Part shown: positions 35,052 to 47,900 of the stretch, one piece after another
How the letters are laid out: every line of letters starts with the position of its first letter
How positions within the stretch are numbered: the stretch's first letter is position 1
Source: Zonotrichia leucophrys gambelii
Lineage: Eukaryota > Chordata > Aves > Passeriformes > Passerellidae
Assembly (NCBI RefSeq): GCF_028769735.1
Contig: NC_088170.1
Location: 53,105,585-53,169,584 of the forward strand
Reading direction: 5' to 3'
DNA: 64,000 nt
Program-made: the position numbers and the translations under genes
The notes under the pieces: model-generated
The model's database searches: none
The model's input: the letters and a program-made list of their open reading frames with translations, nothing else
Told to the model about the DNA's origin: nothing

Positions 35052-38000
35052 CATTTGAGTATCTCATGAGATGGATATTAGAGGAAAAAATAAAGAGAAT
35101 CTCAAAATCGTGCTTGAGTATTTAACTGCTAAAAAATCTTTAGCTACATCTACTCTAACTGCTGATCTGTAGAAGTTTCTTTATAGTTTTCTTCAAGATC
35201 CATATTCAGTTCACAAGTTTAGTTTAGTTTAGTTGCTATTCAGTTGCATCTTTGTTTCATATGCATAAAGTTTTATGCCTATTTGGTGAAAACAAGCATA
35301 TGCTTGACTAATTTCCCTTGTAAAGATCAAAATTTGAAAGAAACAAACTCAGTGTCTGCATGTGTAGCTGTAAAACTCTTTTTGCAGTTAAGGGATTGAG
35401 TTTGTAGTGTCACCTTAGACCAGTTTAAGGTATCACCAAGGAAGGCATGTGTTAGATTTTGGTGTGTACCTGCAACTGGGAATCTGAAGTGCCAGGAAAG
35501 TTTGTACACCCATAAGGTGAAGGTGGTCTGTCTGGCAAACTATTCATCAGTTATCTGTCTTCATTTTAAAATATCTACAACAAAGTGAATCCAACTCCCC
35601 AAGTTTGACTAGATGTGCAAATGGTTTTAATTCAAGTATAGTCTTCATATATATTTACTGAGTTTCTGCTTTGCAAAAATGAAATTTTCCCATTTTTATC
35701 TAACTAACATTTTCATAGCCACTAACCCTTCAGATTTTAAAAATTATTTACTTTTTCAGTAACTATTTAACCTGTACTGTTTGTTTTCAAGTACTTTAAC
35801 TATTCCAAATATCCGTAAAAAATACTGGTTTCAAGGTAAGAAGTTGGTTGCAAGTATTTAAAAGCAAATTGTAAAACAAAAAAGAAATGAAATAACATTC
35901 CTAGTTCTTCTGCTCAAGACTTGACACCTCTTTGAAAGATATGAGTTAGGCAGAACTGAAATTGTTGAAAACAGTACAAGAATAAGGAGTTGTAATTCAA
36001 AGATGTGTGTCAGCCAAGGCTTTCTAATGGGGCCTTCTGGCCTTGAAAATATGAATCCATGAGTATAAATCTCTGAAACATAAAATGAAATGTTATCAAG
36101 ATTTTGTCAGGCAAAATATTTTGTCACTTTTCACAATGTCAGCTGCAGCATTTTCCTAGAATATAATTCTCAAGAAGATGCCACTTTATTTGCAGAAAGA
36201 AGTTTTCATTTTAGCTGGTTAATGAAGCATTGTGTTTAGAAGTGCTTCTTTTTCAGTAAGCTGTCAATCTGCTTTGCTTAAAGGGTTATAAAAGCACTTA
36301 TTCATTGTGTGAATTCACGCTTCCAGGTATTTTCAAAATCTGTTTTCCTCATCACCATCTAGGAGAAAAAAGGGGAAGGGAAGGCCTTAGGGACATCGCA
36401 GACGCTCTATGATATGCTCATTTGAAGTGTGAATGGACATTGGCATGCCCTGGACCTTCTCCTCTATCTTATCTGCCTTTCTGACAGTATGAGGGAGACA
36501 AGAATGCCAGAAATCTTGTCTGTCAGTGCAAATTACCCAGTCTGAATTCTTACTGGAACAATGTGGGTGTCACTAGATTTTGGAAAGAGCTCAAGCTTAG
36601 ACTACTGCTGAAACTAAGTAGTACACCTAAAAAGGAGAATGTGGTGAGTTGGGACATAACTGTAATAACAATTCATAAATGCAAGATGCATAAGGTCTCA
36701 AATTTAACACCATAAGGGCTTTGAAGTCTAAGAATCATCAAGTAAGATTTTGCTGCAATGCCTGTCCAAAATATCTTATACTTCATGCCAAGATTTATAT
36801 TTCTAGACATATGTTCCTCTAGTTCAGCCCACTTGATCAAGGTCTTTTCCCATCTGGTGGAATCTGCATTAGGAGGTGTCAGTCATCTCCTTTTGTGCTC
36901 CTGAATCCTATCTGAAATCTTGCATTTTTTCCTGCAGTGTAGTCAGCGGTGGGTGGCATTGAAGCTTTTAGTTCATGAGGGAAGCAGAGCCACTTCCCCC
37001 AGCTCCTTCTTGGACACCTGACGGCGGGAAGGGTGCTGGTCATCCCTGCCTGAGGAAGGGCTTGGAAACTTATATTCAAAAAAAGGCTATCAGACAGACA
37101 GTCCAGTCTAGTATGTGAGCAAAACTCCAGGGAAAAGGCAGAATTTCATTGTTCATACTCTTTAATAATTGTTCTGACCAATTTCACCCTCTGCTCTTTG
37201 TGTTAGCTGTGATGGTCCCACCCCAGCTTTCTTGGTCTCTATTGTACAGTCTCTGCTGGGTGGATTCCAGGACCAGAGCCACAAATCCAAATCCAAACAT
37301 GGCAAGTCTTCATGCCTTGTGTCATTGTGCAGCCTAAAGTCCTTCTGAGGCTAATTTAAGCACCATTTGACTGGTATTTTAGTGACAGTTGGTTCCTAGA
37401 GCACAAGTGTTAAAGGCTGTACAGTATAGGTGTTTTAAAACACAAATTTGTGTATTTGTACTGTATAAAGTATACCATGCTTAAATTGTTAAATATAGCA
37501 CACATGTTGCTTTCTAGAACTACTGTTCTTTTAAGAAAATCTTAAACATTAGGGAAAAAATAGTATTGGGAATGGCATGACAGAGTCGAGGTAGATATAT
37601 ATGTGTGAAAATTCCCCTCCCACTAAGGCAAGAGGAGTCTTTTCCAGAAAACTACATGGGAAAGCCATGCTAATAATGGAAGCTCTAGAGTTTTGTTAAT
37701 GAAAAAGGAGGTTATAATGACATTCTTTTCAAGAATAATATGCAAATGTCTTCTAAATCAGAGAATATAGTGAAAATATAAGTCTGAAAACAAAGCTTTC
37801 TTTTGTCTACCAACAACCTCTGATCTCCAATGTAAGAGGCTACAGACATTTCTTTTTACTGAAAGTTGATCTATGAGCTTGTTAAGAATAACACTGAAAA
37901 CAATGTTAAAAATAGCAGTTCAGTTAACACAGGACAATAGCTTTTTTGTGGTTGGTGATGGCACATAAAAGCCTCCAGGCACTGAGAGCGGGCATTTTAA

Positions 38001-38541
38001 CAGCTTAAAGCAAAAAGGAAACACTAGATCATACATTTTACTTTGATATGTCAGATGGAGAGCTATCACCCAGTAGGAAATGCTCTGGGCTGAATCAGGG
38101 ATAAAGCTGATCTATAACTTGGGTTTTTTGAGTTGAACTTTCCATCCAGATATATCAACAGTTATGAAACAAACCTTTTCTGTCAATAGTTTTCTTTAAC
38201 TTATTCCTGCCAATGTTAGAAGAGTGCCTATAATTTCTCATTTAAATTTTCTGGTTTCAGTTTTTTGCCACTGGATTGGACACTCTTCAAAGAATTTCTC
38301 CACAAGAAGGTTTTATACAATGCATTCAAATTCCCTTTCTGTCTGCTTTTTTATAAAGCAAACAGAAGGACTTCTTACAGTCTCTCACAGAAAGACATTT
38401 TCTCCACCTCTAAATATGTTTATGGCTTGTTTTCTGAACAATTTGATAATGTCATTTTTAAAAAATAGCTAGCTAGAAAATGCTAGCCTTAACTGATCCT
38501 GCAGTCTTACAAGTATGCTTTCTTTTTTTTTGCCATTGCAG

Positions 38542-38637
38542 AAGACTGTTACGCAAACCACTGAAAATGAATGTCAAATTGCTCATCCAGCACTTCCCAT
38601 CTGCATCTCAGCTTTCCAGGATATAGTCCATCATTCT
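38542..38637 (+). other. Candidate internal exon, 96 bp, one open phase
   Basis: The left edge has a long pyrimidine tract (CTTTCTTTTTTTTTGCCATTG) ending in CAG at 38539-38541. The right edge is TCT followed by GTAAGTAG, close to the vertebrate donor consensus. The segment is exactly 32 codons and open in phase 0, where it reads K-T-V-T-Q-T-T-E-N-E-C-Q-I-A-H-P; phases 1 and 2 contain stops. The length is typical of an internal vertebrate exon and a multiple of three, so it could be skipped without shifting frame. I do not recognise the peptide. It could be a coding cassette exon, a lncRNA exon, or a chance pairing of splice signals in 64 kb of sequence. Confidence 0.4.
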
Positions 38638-39890
38638 GTAAGTAGTCACATCTTTGTAGATTTTTTACTTTGTATTTAGTGGTGTTTAAATTAATTCTGT
38701 GAATTTACTAAGCGATACAGAAATGCTTTCTGTGTTTGTCTTGGTCCACTAATTATCCATTCTTACTGAATGACTTTGCAAAATAGACTGGAATCAATAC
38801 TGTGTTTAATTCTTGATCAATGGCAGAGGTGCCAAATCACATAGAGTACTGATCACCATTAAACAGAATTCCCACACTGAAATATACCTATAGCCAATTC
38901 ATAATCTGTTCAATGTATTTCTTGCTTATTTTGTACAGAGCTTTAAAAAAAAAAAAAAGTGTCATGCAGTAGAAAGTTAAACTCCAATGCTCCTGACAGC
39001 TTATGTTATGCAATTCAGAGGCAGATGGAAATAAAAAGACTGAATGGGAAAAATCTTTGTCAGGCACTTTGCTTCACAATGAACAGCTGAGAAATCATGC
39101 TGGTTTGACAAGATATAGTTTTGAAATAAACATTCTGACTGGCCTTAAGTAAATCCTTATCTTTCCTGACTTTTTAGATGATTCCCAGGCCAGATTTTTC
39201 CATTAGCCTTTTAAAATATAATAAAATACCTTAAAATAGAATTAGGTACCCTAAATTAGGATTAGATTGATGTTTACTTTCTGGAATGCTTGCTACACTT
39301 TTTGATCTCCACCAGTATAAAGAAATATAGGATAATTGACATATTTAAATTTTCAGTCATTTGCCAATGATTTGAAATAGGAGTTTTTAAAAGAAGCCCT
39401 GGAAAAACATTTATTAATTTAAAATTTATATTAAACACTTCATTTTTTTGTAAGAAAGGATCTTCAATGCATTTCACTTAACTTTTTAAAATTAGGGGTT
39501 TTTTGTTGTTTTGTAGATTATTACCATTAGCAGATGTTTGCTATGGGCAGTGAAAATCTGGTTCCCATTGACTACAGTGGTCAAAAATGTAGTTTTGTTG
39601 GAGATACAGAATATTTAATGTGGTATGATATCAGTTTCATATGAGAAAACACTGTATACTGCTCCCCTCAAATTGTAGTCTCATGGTAAGTAGCTTCCAT
39701 GATGACAGCAGTGACAACCTCTTGATCTCCTCTGCTGTGCTAACATAAGCCTTCATGAGGTTGGACTCTTGGCTGAAACAGTGAAGCACTGCAGGCCAAA
39801 TACACCCCAAGGGAAAACCCTTTTACTTTCAGGCCAGTGAGTTCAGTGATCTTGGTGGCAGTGCAGCCCCACAGAGAATTGTGCCAGCTC
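38638..39890. other. Unique DNA, no gene recognised
   Basis: No gene or repeat is recognised. A 15-A run lies near 38944. The stretch 39690-39890 before the LTR is less AT-rich but has no feature I can name. Confidence 0.6.
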
Positions 39891-40350
39891 AGCTGTGCCA
39901 GGACATGGGGACACACACAAAGGCACCTGGGACAGAGATGCACATGAGTGTGGGAACCCAGGAAATTCTCTGGCTGCCCTGGAGGACTCGAGACCCTGTC
40001 AGGGGGCTCAGAGACCTTGGCACAGAGCCCAAGACCCCCGTGCCTTTGATTTAGCCCTTGGAAAAAACAAAAAACCTTTACACGAAGGATTACGAACCAC
40101 AACAGTTTAAGTAGAATGACAGTGAATTTATCACAGGGTGAAAAAGTAGATTTTGGGGTTTTTAGAATGGGGGTTCAGGAGGCAAGATGGAGGAATCTGG
40201 GCATGTCCAGCCTTTCTCCTTCTTCTTCCTGGCCTCAATCTTCTGCTGTGATGTTGTCACTTTTAGATTGGTTTAGAGTAGAAGCTCCCTGTCTAGCATA
40301 GGTGATAGGTATTGGAAAGTAATTGTAAACATTGTACACGTAGTTTTTAG

Positions 40351-40357
40351 TATAAAG
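40351..40357 (+). promoter_or_regulatory. LTR TATA box
   Basis: TATAAAG in TTTTTAGTATAAAGACATAA, placed about 110 bp before the LTR polyadenylation signal. Transcription would start near 40380 and run rightward out of the LTR if read-through occurred. Confidence 0.65.
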
Positions 40358-40460
40358 ACATAACACTGCCCTGGGAGCAGGCAGTGTGCCTGGAACTGTC
40401 CTGCTGGATGGCTGGATGGAGCTCGGCAGGACAGGAGAAAGAATTTTATAGATAAGTTAC

Positions 40461-40466
40461 AATAAA
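40461..40466 (+). terminator. LTR polyadenylation signal
   Basis: AATAAA within GTTACAATAAACAACC, in the expected R-region position about 100 bp before the LTR 3' end. Confidence 0.7.
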
Positions 40467-40562
40467 CAACCCTGAGACCCAGAAATGAAGAGCTCTGACT
40501 CCTTCTTCGAGTGCCGGGCTGGGAAAAGAGACTTTCTAGCTTTTCTCAGTGTCACTCTGACA

Positions 40563-41874
40563 AGCTAGAGATCCCAGAACATGGGGAACTTCTTGCTCTT
40601 CCAATCTGGTTACACAAAACTGGCAGTGTTAAAGCAGTGTGAGTTTTAGTTAAAGTTAGGTATCAGCCAGCAGCATGCCAAATGCCAAGCACAAACATTT
40701 CAGATCAAGATTTGCCTCAGTTTCTGGGAGGGGAATTTGTCTTTAAATTACTGTCTTAGATGAGCTGGCATGCCTGAATGCAAAACATAGAGATCTGTGT
40801 TCAGTTGTGACAAAGAAAAGTAGCAGCACAAGTCTTCCATTCATGTGTTGTTTAATCATTCAGGTCATTTAAAGGATCCTGAAATCTGTTCTGCTAATGT
40901 AAAGGAAACTTCCCTGCCCCATCATCTACTCTGGGGGTTACTCTTGCATGGCCTCCAGGCAGTGATATGGGATCAAACCCCTTTTACACTGGCACACCTC
41001 ACACTCTGTCAGACCTGGTATCCTTACTGACTCCACCCCTGGTTTCCCAGAGCACAGTCTTAGTTCAGATACTTAAAACAATGTATTCATTGTGCTATAA
41101 CTAAATAAAAAAATAACAGCTTGAGCTGGGTGACTTTGACAAGGGGTCCTGAACAAAGGAGTCCCCATGAGCTTTTATACCCTAACGGGGCAAGGGTGAC
41201 AAAGTCTGTGCTCAGGCTTAGGCTCCTGTCCCCAAAGCTCAGCCTGCAGCTCTCAGTGCACCTGCACACGGAAGTTCCTGCACCGAGTGTATTCCTTCAC
41301 ACCAAACAGAATCATGTAGGATTAATTCTAAGTGAAGTGAATGCGTCAGCATTGAATAAATGTGGCTTAAAATGCTAACATAAAGACACTCAAGATCTGA
41401 TATCACCCTTCTAAATTTCTGTATAGCTGTAAAAAGAAAAATTTCTTAGTTTAACTAAAGTTATTAATGTTTGTCTAACTTGTATGGCCAGTGGACATAT
41501 ACATGTATTATTTCTACTGTTTTCTGTCTATTATTGCTAGCTCAAAATGTAAAACCCCAGGACCAGATTTTTTTTTTTCATATCCAAGTTATCCATCCTG
41601 ATTTCAAAGCATCCAAATTTTATATCTCATTGCCACTTAGACAGCTTTTTGAAATTTTTTTCAGATTTAAATAGTGTAATCTTGTCCAGAGGATGCCATC
41701 CTAATTACATGTAATCAGATTACACATGTATGTGTGGCAAAATAGGTTCTTATTCCTTCTGTTACCTAACCAAAGAGATAAGGAATTTATCTAGTAGGTG
41801 ATTGAACCTAAAAACCCACTTTCTTGCCTCCAGTTTATAAAACTCTAATTACCCTGTTAATTGCTGGGATTTTT
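40563..41874. other. Unique DNA with a possible degraded LTR fragment
   Basis: No gene is supported. At about 41110-41260 a phrase containing GAGCTTTTATACCCTAACGG and flanking C-rich sequence looks like a minus-strand LTR core (complement TATAAAAG), but I cannot find termini or a target duplication. The rest is unremarkable. Confidence 0.45.
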
Positions 41875-41932
41875 TTGCTTTTCATTTCAACAACTTGCTT
41901 TCATTTCAACAACTTGCTTTCATTTCAACAAC
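41875..41932 (+). repeat. Three-copy 19-20-bp tandem repeat
   Basis: Units TTGCTT(T)TCATTTCAACAAC at 41875-41894, 41895-41913 and 41914-41932. The second and third are identical and the first has one extra T. The array ends exactly where the palindrome at 41933 begins. Confidence 0.95.
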
Positions 41933-41981
41933 ATATATTTATGTTCATTCAACACTTTTGTGTGAATGAACATAAATATAT
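41933..41981. repeat. 49-bp palindrome with perfect 19-bp arms
   Basis: ATATATTTATGTTCATTCA (41933-41951) is the exact reverse complement of 41963-41981. The 11-nt centre can add three more pairs (CAC/GTG) around a TTTT loop with a one-base bulge. It directly adjoins the tandem array. Confidence 0.95.
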
Positions 41982-44900
41982 ATTTTCTTTTATTTTGCCA
42001 GGCTTAATCACATAATTCTTCAGAGTGATGTTAACTAATGTCAGAATGATTTATTTTAACTTTGTCCACCTCTCTGTCTTGATTTTTATGTATTACTATT
42101 ATGATGCCCTCTTCCATAATGAAATTGCTTTGTCTTACCTTACATGAATTTAGCCACCCATCCTTCTCTCAGTCTCTCTGTAAATACTGAAAATAAAACT
42201 GGATGTTTGAAACAATTTTTAAACTATGCATATTGCATATATTTATGCAGAAAATAGAGTGACTTCAGTAATAACTGGCAGGGACACCTGTATCATGAGC
42301 AAATTTTAGTGGCATAATTTTCCACTTCATTATAGGTTTGTTTTTTCTCTTCAGTTGAGGTAATTTTAATGTCCATTTTCTTCCTAGTGTTTGTCAAGTT
42401 GTTTGTTTATGTGAAGCACTATAAATATTGTCTCAGCATGTTGCCATAACAATTGTTTTATTTTCAAGCATGTAGTAGAAACCTGATGAGATTGTGAAAC
42501 TCCCATATAATCAGTTTGAAGGACAAGTGTCTGAGATGTATGATCACAGATGAGTAAGGGTCCATGTTTTCTATATTTTCTATGCTGTTTTATTATAAGA
42601 CTGAACCTAATTTGAACATTCTTTAAGCTTACTAATAACTTCACTATAATGCTGTTCATTTGAAGAAAGCAGACAATATCAGAGTGGGACCTACGAAGAC
42701 ACAGGATTGTTTAATTTCTCTCCCCACCCCTCTTCAAACCTCTGATGAGAGTATGATATCTGTGGGTTCAAAAGTGCCATGTGTAAATGACCAAATTCTT
42801 CTGCAGAAGCAGCTAGATGTGGTGGCTGCTGTTTAAAGGTCTGGCTGACACTGTGATGACTTATGTATGTGACAGCTCCGCTGATTTCAAGGCCATTTGA
42901 AGTCAATGGGAATACTCACAATGTGGAAAGACAAAATGCAAATTCTTCCTCCATCACAAAGTAGTTTCACATGAAGAAAGAGCTGCACTGTCAAATGGCA
43001 AACACAACCTCTAAAATGGTAGTGTTCTAGAAAGAGAGTATCTGAAACCAGAAATTATTCATTCAGTGCAACTGATCGTTGTTTGAATAATTTTTCTAAG
43101 TGAAAAGAATTTCTGCCAATGGTCAGTATGGAAATCTCAAGCAGAAATATTAAATAGTATGCATATTTATAATGTGAATTATGTGAATGAATTTATTTTT
43201 CTGCTTTTGTGCATTTTCTACTTAGATATCTGTAAGGCAATATGATACTCTTCCTAGCCAAAGTGAGACATTGGGTCAGTTTTGGATATTGACCTAGGAA
43301 GGGTCTACACCTATCTAGAGAAACAGTGCTGCAAGGTGTCCCTGTGCCAGAACTGAAATCAAATAGGCATTAATATATTTTGAGACAATATTAAAGACAA
43401 AAGTACCTGCTTGAAAGTCACACTTGCTGAAAGAGAGTGATAACAGTAAACATTAATCCAGCAGTTTACCAGCCACTTGAGCATGATTTTTTGTGTTTGT
43501 GTTGGTGCTATGGACTGGAAAAGGGATTTGCAGATTTTGCCATTCACTCAATTATATTCATTAAATTCCTTAAAATAGTGAGTATATGTGGGTTTTTTTC
43601 ATTTTACATGCACTTCATATAAACATCTACAGATGTAGTTATCCTGATTTCTCGTGTAAATGAACAGACAAAATCAGCACTAAATCTGAGCCCAATTAAT
43701 GTTGCACCTATTTGAACCTGACCTGTAAGCACTGCTTATGAGTTGTTGGTGGCAACTAATACCTCTTCATTTTCCTTCCTCCTTTTGTTATCTGATCCCT
43801 TCTAAATGGTTGAAGCCGTGGTTTCTAACTATTTAATCACACAAAACTTCCCAGAAGGATTAAGCAGAATTTACAGCAATGAGTGAGCAATTCTGCTTTC
43901 TGTCCTATTTATTGTATTGGTGGATAGGAGCAAGACCTTCTGGAGGATTTTGTTTGTTTGCTTTAAATTTTCAGGGTTCTTCTCAATGAAATCAACATTT
44001 GGGTAACATGATTAATGATTTCTTAATCTGAGAAACTGACTGTGCAGTCAAGTGGAGATCTGATGGATAACGGTGAGGGCAGAGCAGCTAACATGCTCTG
44101 TGTTGGTGTTGCTAATCTTCCATGGAGGCTGGACATATGCAGGGATGCTACTGGAGCTGTTACTGAAACTCAATAAGGCAAGCCATTAAACACCCAGTAT
44201 CACCTGTTTCAGTTGTTTGCCTTGCAGACACATCTAAAGTCAGCCAGGGGAGGGACAAGTTAGTTCAATATACAGAATTTGGGTAAATTCACTGAAATGT
44301 AATAGATGTGAAATTGGGGAATAGGAAAACCAAGAGCAAATGGTGAACAGCAGCATAGGAGCATAAATGCCTAATTAATTGCAGGCATTTTGGTGATCAT
44401 GTTCAGCACAAATTTCAGGAATTGTCCCTCAGCAGCAAAAGAAGTCTTGAAGAAATAGTTCTCAAATGGTAGTTTCATAATGATAAGGTATTTCACAGCA
44501 GAACTTTCTGTATGTAGGAATCCTGCTGAAAAATACTTCATTGTGAATTGGAAAAGAATGCTTAGGACTTTTTATTGTCTTTCACTCACTATTATGACAT
44601 ACCTGTATAAGACATTTACAAAATAAAGTATATTAAAAATCAGAAAATAAGAAATTATCCTCATTCTGCCATTACTTTAAACTGTTCTAAATAAAGAAAT
44701 AAACCTGGAAAGAAAAAAAATTATTCTGCTTAAAACTATTTACCTTTTTAGTCTCTAACCTCACTTAGAGGTCAACATTTAACATGTTAACATGTTTAAG
44801 AAGTCAGGTTTAGTACCTGTTTAATGAAAAAATAAAATTTATTTTAAGATCATGCAAAAAGAGAGGATTTCAACTGTTACTTATCTCAGCTGTTTACACA

Positions 44901-47900
44901 GTTATTGAAAGGGTTAAGTAGCATGCTATCAGTCATGCATATGAAATTTGGAGTGAGAGGAGGCAAGTGGATTTGAGGTTGTTCTCCTTCAGTTCATTCA
45001 AGGTTCACTGAATAGGAAAGTGAATTTTTATTATCACTTCCTGTGAATGAGCAGTTGACAGGACCCATCAGGGAACTGCCAGAAACCTCAAGAGTTTCAA
45101 GTATGAAGCCCAGAGTCCACTGCAAAGTTTCCATGACAACACACTCATTAAAATAAAAGGAAATTGTGCCTGATATTTACAGCTTTCAGCATACAGTTGA
45201 AAGCCTTGTATCTCAGATTTCCAAAGTATTTACACCTGGGACCCAAGAATGCAGTCTGTCAAGAAATAAAGGGTAGTTGTAACACTTAGCTGTGAAAGTG
45301 GAAAGGTTGTTTGCAGGTTAGATTTCAGCATTCTTCAGTTTCTTGAATTGTAGTAAACATCTCTTCTGTCTCTTTCTGTGGTTTGCTAAAGGGTGAAATG
45401 GACTTAATATTAGCTTGAAAACAGACTTGAGGGAAGGTTTTAGTGAGAGCAGTTTTACTGAAGATGGGGATTTTCTTCCAAGACAAGGGGCTTAACTCTG
45501 AAAATAATGAAATTAGGTTTATTTAGCTACAGATATCTAAATTGTGAAAACTAAATCATCACTGGTACTTCCTCAGGCTTGGTAGCAATCACTTACCAAG
45601 TGATATAGTAAAGAACCACAGGGATGAAGGGCAACAATAATAACATAGGTTTTTAGTTTGAGGTACTAAAGTCTTACTGAGTTCTTTTCTTTAGTATCCC
45701 CACTCCTTACACTGCCCTTATCCACTCTCTCCCTTAACAATCATTTTAGGTCTCTTTTTGTGGCTTTATGCCAAATTATTTTATTTTAAAACAGGTGAGA
45801 AAGCTCACAATGGGGATAAAATAATTAAGTGGAAAAGAACAGGGATGTCAAGATAGTAACAGAACTAGAGAGTATTGTCTGTCTTGGGCCAAGCACAGGT
45901 CTTGTTGTCCCTGATTCTTCAATTTCTGCAATCATCCAAGAAGTCAGTCTATAAAATTGTTGTTGCTTATTTTGACCTTTGGATGAATCTCACACTAATT
46001 GGTTAAAAGTAATCCAGTACATTACTCTTAAAAGATATCATAACAGAGTTAAAGAAAAGTAAAAACCCTTACAAATAGACAAGGCACATGTAAATATACC
46101 TCAAATTACATAACTGCCCAGCACACACCTTGATCATACATTATACTGAGTCTTCTTCTTCCCGGACTGTACAAGTACCTTTATGCTGACTGCTTGCCCA
46201 AGCAGGTATCAAAGTGTAGTGTGTGAATAATGTCTTAGGTGAACAAAAACATCACTGAGGGATGTGTGTCAGCTGCTTGGGAGGATAAGTTTATGCATGT
46301 GATTGTATCAGAATTAGCCTATTTATAGCTTCTGATTTGGTAAATGGCCTGCAAGGTCAGACAGTTGGACTCCTCTCTTTTCCTTCATCCCAGTGTTTGG
46401 GCTTTGATGTCCCTTGGGACTTATTCAGTGCAGCAGCATTTGTTGTTTTCTGTTCTGCATGTGGCCAGGTGGAGTAGAGACAGACCTCAGCAAGAAATTG
46501 CTGTCCCTGACAAAGTGTCAACAATTCTGTACCTTCAAAGGAAAGGAAAACATTTTTCTCTCTCCCCAGTTCATCAAATTTAGCCATTTTTCCAAGCAAT
46601 TATTGAAGGAATCTTGATGTTTCTCTCTTTTCTATCCTAAGTTTATAGTCTTCTCTTGTTACTGATAGCTGGTTTTGTTCATTTATAGATGGCTGCTTTA
46701 GTTTCTATGGTTTTTATGTTTAGTTGTCTTTCCTTTGCTAAGGAACACTAAGACAGCACTCTCTCCCCTCTGGCTTCCTAGAAATCCTTACTCCAGTGTT
46801 CTGGACATTACTTGATTGCAGATAGAGTAGGAACACTCCCTACTGGAGGAAGGTAAGAGTCCTTTTAGTCTCAGGATGGTCTTTTTCTCACCTGAAAACT
46901 CTCTCTGAATGAGATCTCCCTGCCAGGACTTGCTTAAATGTACAGACCCCAGTAATAAACCCATGAACTCTTCAGTTCTCTTTGTTAAAGTGCACTCTAG
47001 CACATCTACTATTTTCCTAATCTTACCACCTTCATACTGTTAGACCACAAGCCATAGCCACTGCATCAACCAGACATCCAGCATGGGTGTGTAACTGTTT
47101 CTCCCAGACATGTAACTGTGACCCTCTGGTTCCTCAGACAGGAAATATGAGACAAGAATACACTAAACTAGTTGGTTGTGTATTAGAAAAAAAGAGTCAG
47201 CCACTTCATAAAACCCAAGCGTAATCTCAAAGTGAGCAGAAATCAATTCTCAAAAATAAGTGAATAACTTTTTCTCAGAGTAGAGATTCTTGGCAATGTC
47301 CTTCCATTTCTAGGCCCCACACAGAATAGGTTGTATCTCAAGACTTTCCATTTCATTTCAAGGCTTGTCTGGTCTCTAACAGAGCTTCTGACAATAAATC
47401 TTATAGGAGCTTAATGACCTGTAGCCCTTTTCATAGTGCTGGCTTTTTTCACCCCTGTACATGAAAAGTGATATCAATCTTTCCATACTGCAGTCATAAG
47501 AAATATATCCTTGAGATAGTCTAGAAAAGAACAGGAATGAGCTTGGAAAGACAAAAGAAGTGATGAAAGTTATAGTGGCAAAGTTATAGAGGGAAATGTC
47601 ATATAGAGAGCAAGGGGATTTCAATAATAAATATCCTTTTTATGATTCTGATTTTTTTAGGACTCAGAAGGATACTTAGAATAAATTAGCTGAAATATTT
47701 GGTATGTTGTTTCAAGTATTGTAATGACTTTAAAAATATCATAAATGCTGATAGTGTTTCTTTAAATGTTCTTTACATGCTTTTCAACACAGAAGCCACT
47801 GACTGTGTGGAGGTAAGTGTAAACCATACAAGAGGAATCTTAGTGAGAGAAAAAAAAACTTTGGTATATGAGGTCTTTTAATACAGTTCAGGATTTTTTA

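Larger units (their letters stand above)
32755..38541. other. Unique AT-rich DNA, no gene recognised
   Basis: The stretch has no supported gene. It contains the nested inverted repeat at 33711-33781, its partial copy at 35034-35051, a short TTTAG run near 35217-35235, and a modest GC-rich patch at about 36930-37060 that I could not assign. Confidence 0.65.
39896..40562 (+). mobile_element. Avian ERV solo LTR, about 667 bp, plus orientation
   Basis: The element runs from TGCCAGGACATGGGG to GTCACTCTGACA. It carries a TATA-like box (TATAAAG at 40351), a polyadenylation signal (AATAAA at 40461-40466) and a downstream U5 with CTTCTTCGAGTGCCGGGC, in U3-R-U5 order. The flanks AGCTG (39891-39895) and AGCTA (40563-40567) match at four of five bases, which would be a 5-bp target duplication with one later mutation; the start could alternatively be two bases earlier (TGTGCC at 39894). 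No retroviral coding sequence adjoins it. It resembles an LTR family I associate with songbirds. Little visible decay suggests it is the youngest of the elements here. Confidence 0.82.

Noticed and set aside
35792..35835. 44-bp segment between TTTTCAAG and GTAAGA
   Set aside because: Weak acceptor and short length; expected by chance several times in a window this size.
39740..40102. 120-codon minus-strand frame
   Set aside because: Its initiation half is antisense to the LTR at 39896-40562 and there is no domain.
47793..47812. 20-bp micro-exon-like segment (CACAG acceptor, GTAAGTG donor)
   Set aside because: Too short to separate from chance pairing of splice motifs; no neighbouring exon to join.
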